Below, piece after piece: positions 46,924-57,946 of a stretch of DNA of 64,000 nucleotides. Origin of the DNA: Orobanche coerulescens (taxonomy: Eukaryota; Streptophyta; Magnoliopsida; Lamiales; Orobanchaceae). The stretch lies in assembly GCA_033398695.1 (NCBI GenBank), contig CM065801.1, forward strand, positions 106,633,170-106,697,169, in the 5' to 3' direction. The notes under the pieces were generated by a model. That model searched no databases, was not told the origin of the DNA, and was given only the letters and a program-made list of their open reading frames with translations. Both the position numbers and the translations under genes were made by a program. Position 1 is the stretch's first letter. Each line of letters begins with the position of its first letter.

Positions 46924-47860
46924 ATGGAACACATGCAGCACATGCACTCTAGATTACCTGTATTTTCCGTGATGAATATGACCTCTGGAAGATAAGAATG
47001 CAGGCACACCTATCATCCATCCCTGACGACATGTAGTGCACCATTGAAGATGCACCCTTCATCTTTCTGAAGGACAATACATTTGAGGAGATTGCAGTCG
47101 GGAAGCCTGAGAAGATCCCAAAGAAAAGGACAGAAATGTCACCTGAAGAAAGAAAGTTGGCCAACCTAGACAACCGGGCTAGAGATGTTCTATACCAGAC
47201 CCTTGACAAAGCTATAATGGTCAAGATCAAAAACTGCAAGAATGCAAAGGAAATCTGGGACACATTAGCAGTAATATGTGAACGAACGGAGCTGATCAAA
47301 GAAAACAAGTTGTCAATAGCTACACAAAAATTTGACAACTTAAAGATGAAGAACAGAGAAACCATTTATCAAGTAGATGGAAGATTCACCGAGATCATAA
47401 ATGAGATCAAATCCCTTGGAAAGACCTATGGCAACAGGGAGATGGCTCTAAAGGTTTTAAGATCCATCAATCCTGAATAGAGCATGAAGGCCGTAGCAAT
47501 GAGAGAATCAAAGGATCTCAACAAAATAAAAATCCAGGAGCTGTTCTTTCATCTGAAGGCATTTGAGTTCGAGCTGCTCACTTCATCATCTAATGAACCA
47601 GCTGAAAAAGCAATAACATTTGCAGTTGAATCCTCTGCCAAGACCCTATCTGAAGTTAAACCTCCAAATCCTCTATATTTTGAGGAAGGGATGGCTTTCA
47701 TCATGCAGAGGTTCAGCAACTTTAGGAAGAATTATTCCAAATACAATAAGAACTTCAAATAAAATCTAAGAAGGAATTAAAAAGATGGCAACTTGAAGGT
47801 GGAATGCTACAACTGCCACAAAACCGGACACATTTAAATTGACTGCCCAGAACTCAAGAT
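46924..47860 (+). pseudogene. S1 gag, multiple stops
   Basis: The frame starts MEHMQHMHSRLPVFS and shows a UBN2-like copia gag (NCKNAKEIWDTLAV, KMKNRETIYQVDGRFTEIIN). A frameshift near 46965 and TAG codons at 47034 and 47478 break it; S2 has TGG at both TAG positions. More stops follow at 47758 and 47776. The zinc knuckle CYNCHKTGHI is intact at its first half, but a TAA interrupts it before the last Cys. Confidence 0.9.
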
Positions 47861-48990
47861 GGATGAAGACAAGAAAAATATGGGCAGAAAGGAGGACAAA
47901 AGGAAAGCTCTCATAATTGAAGATCACATTGAAGAAAGAGTAGAATCAAGTGGTGGATTCTTCTCTGATGATGATGATAAATACAGCTGTCTGATGGCCA
48001 ATCAAGCTGATGAAGAGGTAACTTCCAAACCTCAAACCACAAAGAGTTTTAGCTCTGACATGTTTGAAGATATGAATCTTCATGAATCTTCAAATCAGTT
48101 ACCAAAAGATTTTGAAACCCTTAAATCAGCTCACCAGACTGTGACAGCCGAGAATGCACAGCTAAAGAATGAGAAAGTCTAGCTGAAAAACGATTTTGAC
48201 AAGCTCAGCCAAGAGTCAGAAAAATTGAAAAATGTTATAGTTGAGCTTGAAAAACGATTTGAAAATACTTTGAAAAACTCAGCTGAAAATACTAAAGCTG
48301 AGATCCATAAGCTGACTATTTTATATAGTGAAAATTCAGCTGCACTCGCTCATGTCAAAACTGGGGTATCCAAGTTGAAACAGTTAAATAGTACACAAGG
48401 TAAAGAGATAACATCTCTAAAGGCATATATAACCTTGGATGAATTGTGTATGAACAAGATGCCACTTTGTTCAAGATCAGGCCTTGGATATGACCCCAAC
48501 ACTCCCTCTAGTTCAAAAACCATTTATATCAAGGGAGAAACATTGTCCAAGCTGGTGAGCCTAGATATAAACCCATATTTTAAAATAGGCAGCAACCAAG
48601 GTTTACCAGGCAGCCACCTAGGCAATAGCCAACGCAAAAGCAGCAGCCAAGACATTATGCCAATTACTACCAAAGACTCCCTAAAAACAGATTTCAAAAT
48701 GGGAGAAGCAAATGGAAACCTCAAGGCTATCCGAATTTCCAAAATGAACAGGTGTGGAGACCCCAACGTTTTAACAAATGGTCTCAGCCAAGAGTTAGAA
48801 ATGGCCCACACCATATATTTTATGAGGCATATCCAGTATACAATCCTAACCAGAGATATAGGCCTAGACAACACACACCTTATAGGGGCAATCAACATAA
48901 TTTTTATAATCCAAGGAGAAATCAATTCTCAAGGAAGCCCACTAACCCAAAGGACCCACACATATTTGGGTACCTAAATCTCTGCTTTAT
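47861..48990 (+). pseudogene. S1 gag-pol linker with coiled coil
   Basis: Acidic frames at 47859-48182 and 48225-48640 (EDHIEERVESSGGFFSDDDD, then heptad-like KLSQESEKLKNVIVELEKRF) match the S2 segment 59003-59500. A TAG at about 48180 and frameshifts near 48560 and later break the frame. The downstream part, rich in Asn, Gln and Arg, is frameshifted. Confidence 0.8.
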
Positions 48991-50590
48991 TGATTGCATA
49001 AAAGGTGGAAGGTCTACTACCACATCTCCTTAAATTCAACTATGGGAGGTGAAGAATGGTTTGTAGATTCTGGATGCTCAAGGCAAATGACAGGGAATAA
49101 GAAGATGCTCTCAAATTATATCAAAGAAAGAGGCCCATATGTAACCTTTGGAGATAGCTCTAGAGGTCAGACAAAAGGATTTGGAGAGCTGCACGAAGGA
49201 AATATAACCATATCCAAAGTCCACTATGTCAAAGGGCTCAAATACAAATTGTTGAGCATAAGTCAATTCTGTGATGAGAAGAATCCAGTAGTCTTCACCA
49301 TTTGAAAATGCATGGTGATTGATATCCTATCAGGAGAAGTGAAGCTACAAGGATTCAGAAGAAATGTCTACATAATAGATTGGAACACATGCACTCCAAA
49401 CACCTATTTTCTATCTAAGATAATTGATGATAATGGATGGCTATGGCACAAAAGATTATGTCACCTGAACTTCAAAGCCATCAAAAAGATAAGCTCTCAA
49501 AGGCTAGTCAGAGGACTTCCAGAAGAAGTATTCAAGAAGGAAGCTCTCTGTGATGCATGCCAGAGAGAAAAGCAGACTAGAGCAACATTCGAACCAGTTC
49601 AGCCTACCACTCTCACCACCAGGATTTTAGATCTACTTCATATGGATCTCTTTGGCCCCATAAAGCCAAGGACATTGAGTAGAAGGAAGCATGCTCTAGT
49701 AGTAGTAGATGACTACTCAAGATACACATGGGTTGTTTTTCTCTATAAAAAGAGTGAAACACTAACAAAGCTACCTAAGCTGCTAAGGAGGATTCAGAAT
49801 GAGAAATCCCTCTCAATCATCAAGATCAGATCAGATAGAGGAGGAGAATTTCCCAACAAGGCAATCAATGAGTACAGTGATCAGAATAAAATCCAGCATG
49901 AAGTATCTGCTGCAAGAACACCTCAGAGAAATGGTGTTGCTGAAAGAAGAAAGAGAACCTTGAAGGAAGCTGCCAGGTCAATGATTGCTGAAGCTGACTA
50001 GCCAAAGAGGTTCTGGGCTGAAGCTGTCAACACAGCATGCCATACTCAGAACAGGAGTATGATAGTAGGGAGACATGGCAAAACTCCCTGTGAAGTTTAG
50101 AATGGCAGAACACCAATTGTTTCATTTTTCATATATTTGGTTGTAATTGTTTCATCCACAACAATGGTAAAACCCAACTGAATGCCTTTAATGCTAAAAC
50201 TGATGATGGTCTCTTTGTGGGATACTCACAAATAAGCAAGGCATACGGAGTATTTTACAAAAGAACATTAGTTGTGGAAGAAACACCTCATGTTGTGTTT
50301 GATGAGTCTACTATTGAGTACATGAAACATGTGGAATTAATTGAGAATAAGCTCAAAGTCGCCACCCTGGAAAAAGTCATCATTAATGATACAGGAATGA
50401 TAGACTCATCTGAAGATCCAACTGCAGATCAGACAGGAACTGCAGATCATATAGGAGACCCAACTGCAGATCCAATCATATCTGTTCCAACTGCAGCTGA
50501 TAAAGACCCATGTGCAGATTAGACTGGACCCCATCTATAGATGACGAGACCGTAGCTGATCCAGTTGCAGATCAAGAAGGCCAGAACCAA
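48991..50590 (+). pseudogene. S1 protease and integrase
   Basis: The protease motif is FVDSGCSRQMTG near 49070, with a Cys replacing Ala of the usual DSGA, as in S2. The integrase zinc region WLWHKRLCHLNF, then CDACQREKQTRA, lies in 49312-50001. The catalytic Asp residues are in HMDLFGP and RSDRGGEF and the Glu in NGVAERRKR. Stops occur at 49303, 49999 and near 50098. The integrase tail (DGLFVGYSQISKAYGVFYKR) continues in 50217-50522 and runs into a Pro/Asp-rich linker. Confidence 0.9.
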
Positions 50591-51447
50591 GCTGATGAAG
50601 GGTCCATCTTTAATGGTTGTCCTTGGCATTTTGCTGAAGAAGAAAGAACCTTCCCCACCACCAATTCCAGAATGCCCCTTGGCATGTCTTATTTTATGGC
50701 CTCGGTGGAGCAGCAGCTAGCTACGCTTATTGATGCTGGCAAAAAGGGGGGGAGAGAGGAAAGAGGGAAGGGAGAAGCAGAGAACATATCAGGCAGGGGG
50801 AAGTCAATGAGAAGGAAGTCAGAGAGGAAGTAAGAACAAAGGAAAGGCAAGACCCTCTTCTGATTCAGGCTAGACCGTCTCACCTCAAGAGAAAAGAAGT
50901 AGCTGCATCATCATATGACCAACCTGCAGCCAAAAATAGAAGGACCAGACAGGAGCCGGAGATGAGATACCAATGGGAGGGAAAAGAGCTTTGGTTTGTT
51001 GAAGAATTCTTGCCTGCTGAGGCAGCTCCAATGTGGGAAGGAACAAAGAAGCAATTTATAGAGATATATTATCTCCGGGAGTTGCTTCAAGACAAAGATT
51101 GCTCCCCACAGCAAACGTTCATCAACTTCATGTCTGATACTTGGTGGAAACTTTGGGCATTTATGAAAAAAAAATATGCAAAGAAATTCAATGCATATCC
51201 CATGATTCCTAGTTTCAGACCTGAAGAAGCACCCACTCTTATGAATAATGAACTGGATGAACTGGCCCTTGAGGAAGAAATCAAGGCACTATGTGTTGAG
51301 AACAACTTCTCATCTGCCGAGGAACAACAATTTGCTTCTTTGATAATCAAGAGGAAATATGGATTAGCCCCAGTCTCCAAGAAACCAATTGGTGCAAAGC
51401 CACTAAAGTCTCTCCCTCCAGCTAAGCAGAAGGTTAGACGAGGATGA
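50591..51447 (+). pseudogene. S1 extra ORF, C-terminal part
   Basis: After the integrase linker the sequence jumps to a Lys/Arg/Glu-rich stretch (HLKRKEVAASSYDQPAAKNRR) and then a 161-codon open frame (50962-51447) with YQWEGKELWFVEEFLP and a basic end KSLPPAKQKVRRG. It sits just before the 3' LTR, so it should be the tail of the same kind of extra ORF whose start is seen in E0. I do not recognise a domain. Confidence 0.6.
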
Positions 51448-51710
51448 GGAAGAGGGAGATAGATTTTCTTTAATTCCTTGTAATTTTTTTTTGTAATATT
51501 TGTATTACCAGTCATTTTTGTAATATTTGTAATTTTCTTGAACTTTGTTTCATTCAACAAGCACTGTAATGTAAACATCAAATAAAAATCTATAACAGTC
51601 ACTTGAATGACAACCACTAGTTGTCTCAAAATAGACTGAGTTTTATTGTGTCTTGCACTTTATTTTGTGCATACTTGCCTTATATTTAAAATGCTTTAGT
51701 TTTGCATCAT

Positions 51711-52590
51711 CAAAATAGGGGGAATTTGTTAGGAATACTTGTTAGATTTTGATGATGTCATCCGTGTATTGTGATTTATTCAAATGTATGTTTTTAAGTA
51801 CTTGGCAACTGTAAAGAAGAACCAATGAGTATCTTCTATAGGCCTTTAAATTTAGGCTAAGTCTTGATCACTAGAAAAAGGACCAAGTATAGAACTGCCA
51901 TTTATCAGAGAAGTTATCAGGCAAGTTCTTTATCAGAGAAGTTTGGGTCAACAGGAATATCAGAGAGGTTTGACCAAAAACTTGTTGCAGATAAGTTTTG
52001 GAGAAGGCGCTACATCAGACGAGTTTTGGTCAATGCAGAATATCCGAGAGGTTTGACCAAAACCCATCTTCAGTCAAGTTATCAAACGAGATCGAGTCAC
52101 CGCAAATATCAACTGACGTTTGACCATCAGATCAAAGAACATTCTTAGAGCAGAACACTTCAGTGCAAAGAACTTCAGAGCAGAAAAGTTCAGAGCAGAG
52201 AACTTTATATCAGAGGAGTTTCACATCAGATAGGTTCTCAGTCAAGTTATCAGCCAAGTTACTCAGTTCATGTCAGCAAGAGTTGAAAGTCACGAATCAC
52301 GGAAAGCCGCATGCAGATGTTAGGAGACAAACTGGAAAGATTCCTGGAAATCTAGGAATAAAATATTCCTTGAGATCCACATTCTGAAGACTTATGATTA
52401 TTCTAATCAAGAATAACAGCACTAAACAAAGAAAGTATTTCAAATAGTCGGAATTGAAAAGGGAATCCAGCCTTGCAATGGATTGATAAGATAAACAAAG
52501 AAGTCCACTCTCCAACGGACGGATTTGTTACAGTAGTGCAACGGCTATGAAGGAAGGTCTATGATCGTACTATAAATATATGAAGATATG
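51711..52590 (+). repeat. S1 polypurine tract and 3' LTR, cut by T1
   Basis: The PPT AAAATAGGGGGAATT is followed by TGTTAGGAATACTTG at 51727. The LTR matches the 5' copy to 52590, where T1 begins 13 bp after a TATAAATA box (52571-52578). About 150 bp of the LTR should lie beyond S2, outside the window. The expected target-duplication half is ATATG. Confidence 0.9.
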
Positions 52591-53552
52591 TGTTGTGTCG
52601 AGATTTATACATCTCAACAGGTGATCGGCACAAAGACCGGGCAACCGAGCCAGCGCCTAGCAGCCGAAGCAGATTGGCCGACCGAAGGTCCCAGGACAAA
52701 TCCCGGTGCCGAGCGATCGACATCTAAGGCGATCGTCTCTCGGTATTTGGCGATCAACCCCTGGTGACCGACCAAATGACGACCGCCTCATGCCACGCGA
52801 AGCCATCGCCCGTTCAGTCGGCGAAGGCCAAATCTCGAAGCAAGAACCCACGTGCAGATCCGAAAAAGGATCCGCAAGACATGGATCGTTGACCATAGCC
52901 TGTCAGCATCTTTTAACCTACCGACAGACCCGCCGAAAGTTGCACAGTGGGACTGCCCGGGATAGCGACTCAGGACGCGTGTAGGCTCCTCATTGGACCG
53001 CACAGCTGGCTGCCAGCAGCATCCGCAAACTTTAAGGCAGACAACCCATGTGACATAAAGACGATCGCCCCTTATTATATTATATAAGAGGCGATCGCCC
53101 GTCAGTAAACAGAGGATTTCAGCTCCTATAAATAGAAGGCTTCCTACATTTGGAAAAACTCTCGAACTCTCAGACTCTTTTTGTTCACGTCCAGTTCAGA
53201 AGCTCAACTCATAACTTGGCTTTCTTACTCTTGGCAGCAGCTATCTCCCAGCCTTTCTTCTCTCTCAGCACCTCTTACACGAAAGACGGTCGGCAGAGAC
53301 GTAACATGCAGAGCTTCGCTCAAGAGCTAGATAAATAGGATCTTTTACAATCATTGTAATTTCATTCTTACATTGATATTTGTACTCAAACGTATTCTTA
53401 TTAATAACATCTCGCGAGAGCATTCAGGCCCGGGCCTAACAAACCCGGCAAATCTTGTGTTATTTCCATTCCCACAGACGTGCTCTCGCAATTTGCTGTT
53501 GCTTGACCATTCCAGCAATATCTATCTTCGGATAATATTTCGGGCAACAACA
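52591..53552 (+). repeat. T1 5' LTR with GATC palindromes and TATA box
   Basis: It reads TGTTGTGTCGAG...GGGCAACAACA. GACGATCGCC (53060) and the full palindrome GGCGATCGCC (53090-53099) flank an AT-rich inverted stretch. TATAAATA lies at 53127-53134. CGATCG-type sites recur upstream (about 52715, 52730). Confidence 0.9.
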
Positions 53553-53554
53553 AT

Positions 53555-53571
53555 TGGCGCTAGAAGGAGGG
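53555..53571 (+). other. T1 primer binding site
   Basis: TGGCGCTAGAAGGAGGG, two bases after the LTR. It is not the tRNA-Met type; I cannot name the tRNA with certainty. Confidence 0.75.
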
Positions 53572-53680
53572 CATCTTAACCCTCATTTTTATTCCTACCG
53601 TCTCGAAGAACACTCACTGTTCTCCGGGACATATACCTAAAGAAACAGTCACTGTTCTTCAGAGAAAAGCTTTCAAAATC

Positions 53681-54909
53681 ATGACTTCTGCCTCTGCATC
53701 GAAGAAACCGCTGGCCGATCTGTCAGACCCCTCATTCCGTCTCAATCCGAGCCACAGCCTATGGCGGAGGGTAGCCGCCGCGGTCCGAGACTCTCGATCC
53801 CGCCCCCGAGGGACGGCCCAAGCCTCTCGCTCGATCAGTTCCAAACCGCGGAACAGATCGAAGGAGCCCTGGACATCCTATGAGAGCGACGGAGAGCTTT
53901 CGACGCGCCGCCTGCTATAACCCCCTCGGCCATCCGCCGCGTGACCAAACAGAAGTTCAAGGGGTTACTGACCGAGCGATCGCCAGGAGGCTCCCATTCG
54001 CAAGAAGAGGCGCTCGCAAGACGGGGCACCTCTGTTTTCAGCCACCTAGGCAGCGACCCATCATGGCGACCGGGGCAGTCCGGCCCCAGCCACGAGACGA
54101 CGGAGTTCGAGTCCGTCACCATGAGTTCGGCGTATCCGACTCCCAGAAGGCAGGCCTGCCATCTGGATCCTCCTCGCCAAAAAACTGAGGTCGGCGACCG
54201 CGGAGTCAGGAGATCGGTACAGGATTGCCTCGGCTCCCGCTCCGGAAGCCGATCCTCGAGCGACCAAGCTATAGCGATGGCCGCGATGCAACGCCATCTC
54301 GACGACATGAAGGCGCTCCTAGAATATGGGGCAGGCATCAAGAAAGAGATCGTCGGGCCGAGCGAGCCACTCGCGGTCCACATCGAGCTCGCCCCCGTGC
54401 AGCGAAGGATCGCTCCTCCGCAAACACCTTTGTACGAAGGGAGGTCGGACCCCGAGACTCACCTGGGCAAGTTTCGAATCTATATGACCGGGCATGGGGC
54501 ATCAGACGCAACTAGATGCCGAATTTTCCCACTGACGTTGGACGACCTTGCCCACAGGTGGTACACCTCATTTCCGCCACGATCCATCAATTCCTTTGAT
54601 CAACTGGCGAACAGCTTCACAGCTTACTTCGCCGCTAAGGTCGCCCGACCGGAAGGTCCCCATCGCATGATGCAGATCAGGCAAGAGGAAGAAGAGTCCG
54701 ACGCAGACTACATCGACTGGGTAGACGATATCATCCTCAACGGCGTGCCCATAAGCGACGAGATTGCCCTATACTCGGTCCTAGGGGGAGTTCATGGTCT
54801 TTCGCCTATGTTCAGGCATCTTACGAAGGACCTCCCCCCGACCTCCGCGATCTTCCGCGCCAAAGCCACAGATTTTCTGGCCAGACAAAGGTTACTTTTG
54901 AACCTATAA
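53681..54909 (+). pseudogene. T1 gag (Retrotrans_gag type)
   Basis: The main frame can be followed from the ATG at 53761 (MAEGSRRGPRL) with a TGA at 53881-53883, then without interruption to the stop at 54907-54909. Upstream, an ATG at 53681 is in another frame. The capsid core is LYEGRSDPETHLGKFRIYM, then LDDLAHRWYTSFPPRSINSF and FTAYFAAKVARP, which matches plant Tat/Retand-type gag. The frame ends FLARQRLLLNL, and no zinc knuckle or protease follows. Only one stop over 380 codons suggests the gag was kept under selection until recently. Confidence 0.88.
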
Positions 54910-55801
54910 AGCAACGCGATCGACAGCCGAACGACGATCACCAGTCTTCCATCCCGATCGCCGTTATCAAGCAACATCACCGAGACTGGAGGACTCGCTC
55001 GCCATCTACAGTTCATCATCTAACATGTTGGACTAAGGCACGAGATCGCCTCCCCCGCACAACGTACACCATCGACGGTCGGCATCTGAACATGACGATC
55101 CGAGGTAGAAGAGTGCAGCAATGGTCCTGGTGGTCGATGGAACCGACTGCTTAGGCCATGCAAGGTTCCTTTGGGCTGAGATCGCTCGCCCTTCGTTTAA
55201 ATACGAGGCGGGCGTAGTCGAAGGACCCTCCAAGCGAATCAGTGGACACGATCGCTCGCCCTCAAAGGTTCATCATCTAACATGGTGAACCCGAACAATG
55301 CGACGCGTCACTACCCCCGTCTCAACGTATACCGTCGAGGATTGCCATCTAACATGATGATCCGAGGTAGAAAAGAGCTAACTAGCCGCGGACATGGAGT
55401 CGATTAATCCGACGACGCCCCGCACAAGGACTCCTCCAGACCAAGACCGCACGCCCTTCGTTTAAATACGAGGCGACGCGCAGCCTAACGGAGGACCCTC
55501 ACAATAAAATGAGTTACGAGACAGACAATGTCGCTCGCGCACAAGACATGGTCATGGAGTCGGTCCACTGAACTCCGCGACTGTGCACGATTCCTCAACG
55601 ACGAAGCAATCAAGTTTCTACGAAGGATCGGCAAAATTGTTTATTGCAGGTACAAGACCGAAGATAGCTCGCCAATCGACCAGATCGCTAAAATCTGAGA
55701 CCAAAGTCCGCTCAACGGATCGCCAATCTTCTTCCTACACGATCGCCAGCAAGAACCACCTCACCCCATGTCTTCAACATCGGAGCAAGCTGGGGGGCAA
55801 T
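54910..55801 (+). repeat. T1 noncoding region with diverged direct repeats
   Basis: Two units of about 250-265 bp (near 55020-55250 and 55270-55510) share CAACGTA, CACCGTCGA-like, ATGATCCGAGGTAGAA and CCTTCGTTTAAATACGAGG (55190-55208 and 55455-55473). The last is an imperfect palindrome. Tat-lineage elements often carry tandem repeats after their coding part. The region ends in the PPT. Confidence 0.75.
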
Positions 55802-56460
55802 TGTTGTGTCGAGATTTATACATCTCAACAGGCGATCGGCACAAAGACCGGGCGACCGAGCCAGTGCCTAGCAGCCGAAGCAGATTGGCCGACCGAAGGT
55901 CCCAGGACAAGTCCCGGTGCCGAGCGATCGACATCTAAGGCGATCGTCTCTCGGTACTTGGCGATCGACCCCTGGTGACCGACCAAATGACGACCGCCTC
56001 ATGCCACGTGAAGCCATCACCCGTCCAGTCGGCGAAGGCCGAAGCTCGAAGCAATAACCCACGTGCAGATCTGGAAAAGGCGCCGCAAGACATGGATCGT
56101 TGACCACAACCTGTCAGCATCTTTTCACCTACCGACAGACCCGCCGAAAGTTGCATAGTGGGACCGCCCGGGACAGCGACTCAGGACGCATGCAGGCTCC
56201 TCATTGGACCGCACAGCTGGCTATCAGCAGCAGCCGCAGACTTTAAGGCAGACATCCCATGTGACATAAAGACGATCGCCCCTTATTATATTATATAAAA
56301 GGCGATCGCCCGTCAGTAAATAGAGGATCTCAGCTCCTATAAATAGAAGGCTTCCTACACTTGGAAAAACTCTCGAACTCTCAGACTCTCTCTGGTTCAC
56401 GTCCAGTTCAGAAGCTCAACTCATAACTTGGCTTTCTTACTCTTGACAGCAGCTATCTCC
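55802..56460 (+). repeat. T1 3' LTR, cut by S2
   Basis: It matches the first 659 bp or so of the 5' LTR, including GGCGATCGCC (about 56301) and TATAAATA (56338-56345). S2 begins after TATCTCC. About 300 bp should continue beyond S2, starting with the target duplication TCTCC. Confidence 0.92.
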
Positions 56461-57868
56461 TGTTAGGAATACTTGTTAGATTTTGATGATGTCATTAATA
56501 TAAAATCAAATGTTTATTACTTGGCAAAAATGTAAGGAAGAACCAAATGAGTATCTTCCATAGGCCAAATATGTTAAGTATAAAACTTGGAAAAATGTAA
56601 AGAAGAACCAAATGAGTATCTTCTGTAGGCCAAAAATTAGTTAGGCTAAAATCGGCTAAGTACTAAGTACAGCTAAGTCCATCAGAGATGATCAGTCGAG
56701 TCGAGTCAGAGTAGTTCTGGTCAACACAATTTATCAGAGAAGTTTGACCAGACTGCAGCCAAGGTACCTCAGACAAGTCACCTGATCAGATAAGTCACAA
56801 ACAGTGAACATCAGAGAGGTCCAGACTGCAGAGATGTTAACTGCTCATGAGCCTAGTCGAAGTCAGCCAAGTACTCCAAGTCCATGTCAGCATGCGTTGA
56901 AAAGTCAAGTATTACGGAAAGTCACATGCAACGTGAAGAGACAAATTGGAGTGATTCCCGCAAGAGATATGAATTAAAAAAAGCTATCCAGACCCACCTT
57001 GAAGACTTTAAACGTTTTATAATCAAAAGATTCGGCGCATCACATGCAGAGTCTTCACAACGGTCGGAAGATAGAATAAAATAATGGGAATCCAGCCTTG
57101 CAACGTTCAGAAAGATTAAACAAAGAAGTCTCCCTCCAACGGACGGATTTGTTCAAAAGATTTGCAACGGCTACAAGGAAAAAGCTCAGAGATCGTGACC
57201 TATATATATCCGATGATTTGAAACTGAGCGATCACCGGTGCAAACATACTTTCAAGCGATCAAAGCATTCGAGCAATCAAAAAGCAATCTATAGCATCGT
57301 GAAAAGAGCGGTTATGAAAGTTCATACTTAAAGAAGCTCTTTGTTGGAGAAGACAAAAACTCTTGTCTATAATCCTGAGTTCGGGGTACTTCACTGGTTG
57401 AAGTTAGAGACTGTAAAGGCATCCGAGGATCGAGGATCAAGAGGTGCAAGGCAGTCAAGTGTGGTACAACGGCACGGATTTCCACTGGTTGGAAACTGTT
57501 GTAGTTTTGTTTGAATCACTGTAATATTTATCACTGGTTGAGAATTATAGTGAATTCATCTCCAACTGGTTTGGAGAAAAGTGGATTAGTAGAGGATTAC
57601 CCCACCTCTGAGACCACTATAATCGCCTGCGTTCTTTACTGTTTTATTACATCATACTTTAACTGCTGCATTCATTGTTAAGTGTTTCATTAGTTGTTTT
57701 CTATTCTTCATCAGCTGACTTCCGCATATAATAAAGAACAAACGACTCCAAGTCATTTGTTTACCTATCAGCTGAAGAAACTCACTCTTCGTGAAAAAGA
57801 GTTTAAGAGTTTCTACAAGTATATTCACCCCCCCTCTAGACTTGTACCTGGACGACTTGTGACCTACA
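56461..57868 (+). repeat. S2 5' LTR
   Basis: This 1408-bp LTR runs TGTTAGGAATACTTG to TTGTGACCTACA. TATATATA lies at 57201-57208, placed like the TATA of S1 after GATCGT. The PBS TGGTATCAGAGA is at 57871-57882. A motif TCACTGGTTGA recurs (about 57390, 57530). The S1 LTR shares the first 200 bp and the last 12 bp but is 400 bp shorter. Confidence 0.92.
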
Positions 57869-57946
57869 AGTGGTATCAGAGAGGTTGGTTCATTTATTTC
57901 ACGAACCAGATCTATATCAGATATATATCTTTACTCTCAGTTTATA

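Larger units (their letters stand above)
45830..52590 (+). mobile_element. S1: SIRE-like copia with RT and RNase H deleted
   Basis: The order is LTR (45830-46842), PBS, gag, coiled-coil region, protease, integrase, deletion, end of an extra ORF, PPT and 3' LTR (51727-52590, cut by T1). It is closely related to S2 but has more stops. The integrase is followed within about 600 bp by the extra-ORF tail, so all of RT and RNase H are gone. It is inserted in the E0 extra ORF. Confidence 0.9.
52591..56460 (+). mobile_element. T1: T-family element encoding gag only
   Basis: The 5' LTR is 52591-53552, the internal region only 2249 bp, and the 3' LTR begins at 55802 after a PPT (GCTGGGGGGCAAT) and is cut at 56460 by S2. 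LTRs match closely. The internal region holds a gag and a repetitive noncoding part with no protease, RT, RNase H or integrase. This is the layout of a terminal-repeat-with-gag element dependent on an autonomous partner. It could also be a simple deletion derivative. Confidence 0.9.

Noticed and set aside
53835..54383. 182-codon minus-strand frame opposite T1 gag
   Set aside because: It is an antisense shadow of gag; the plus strand has the conserved capsid motif.
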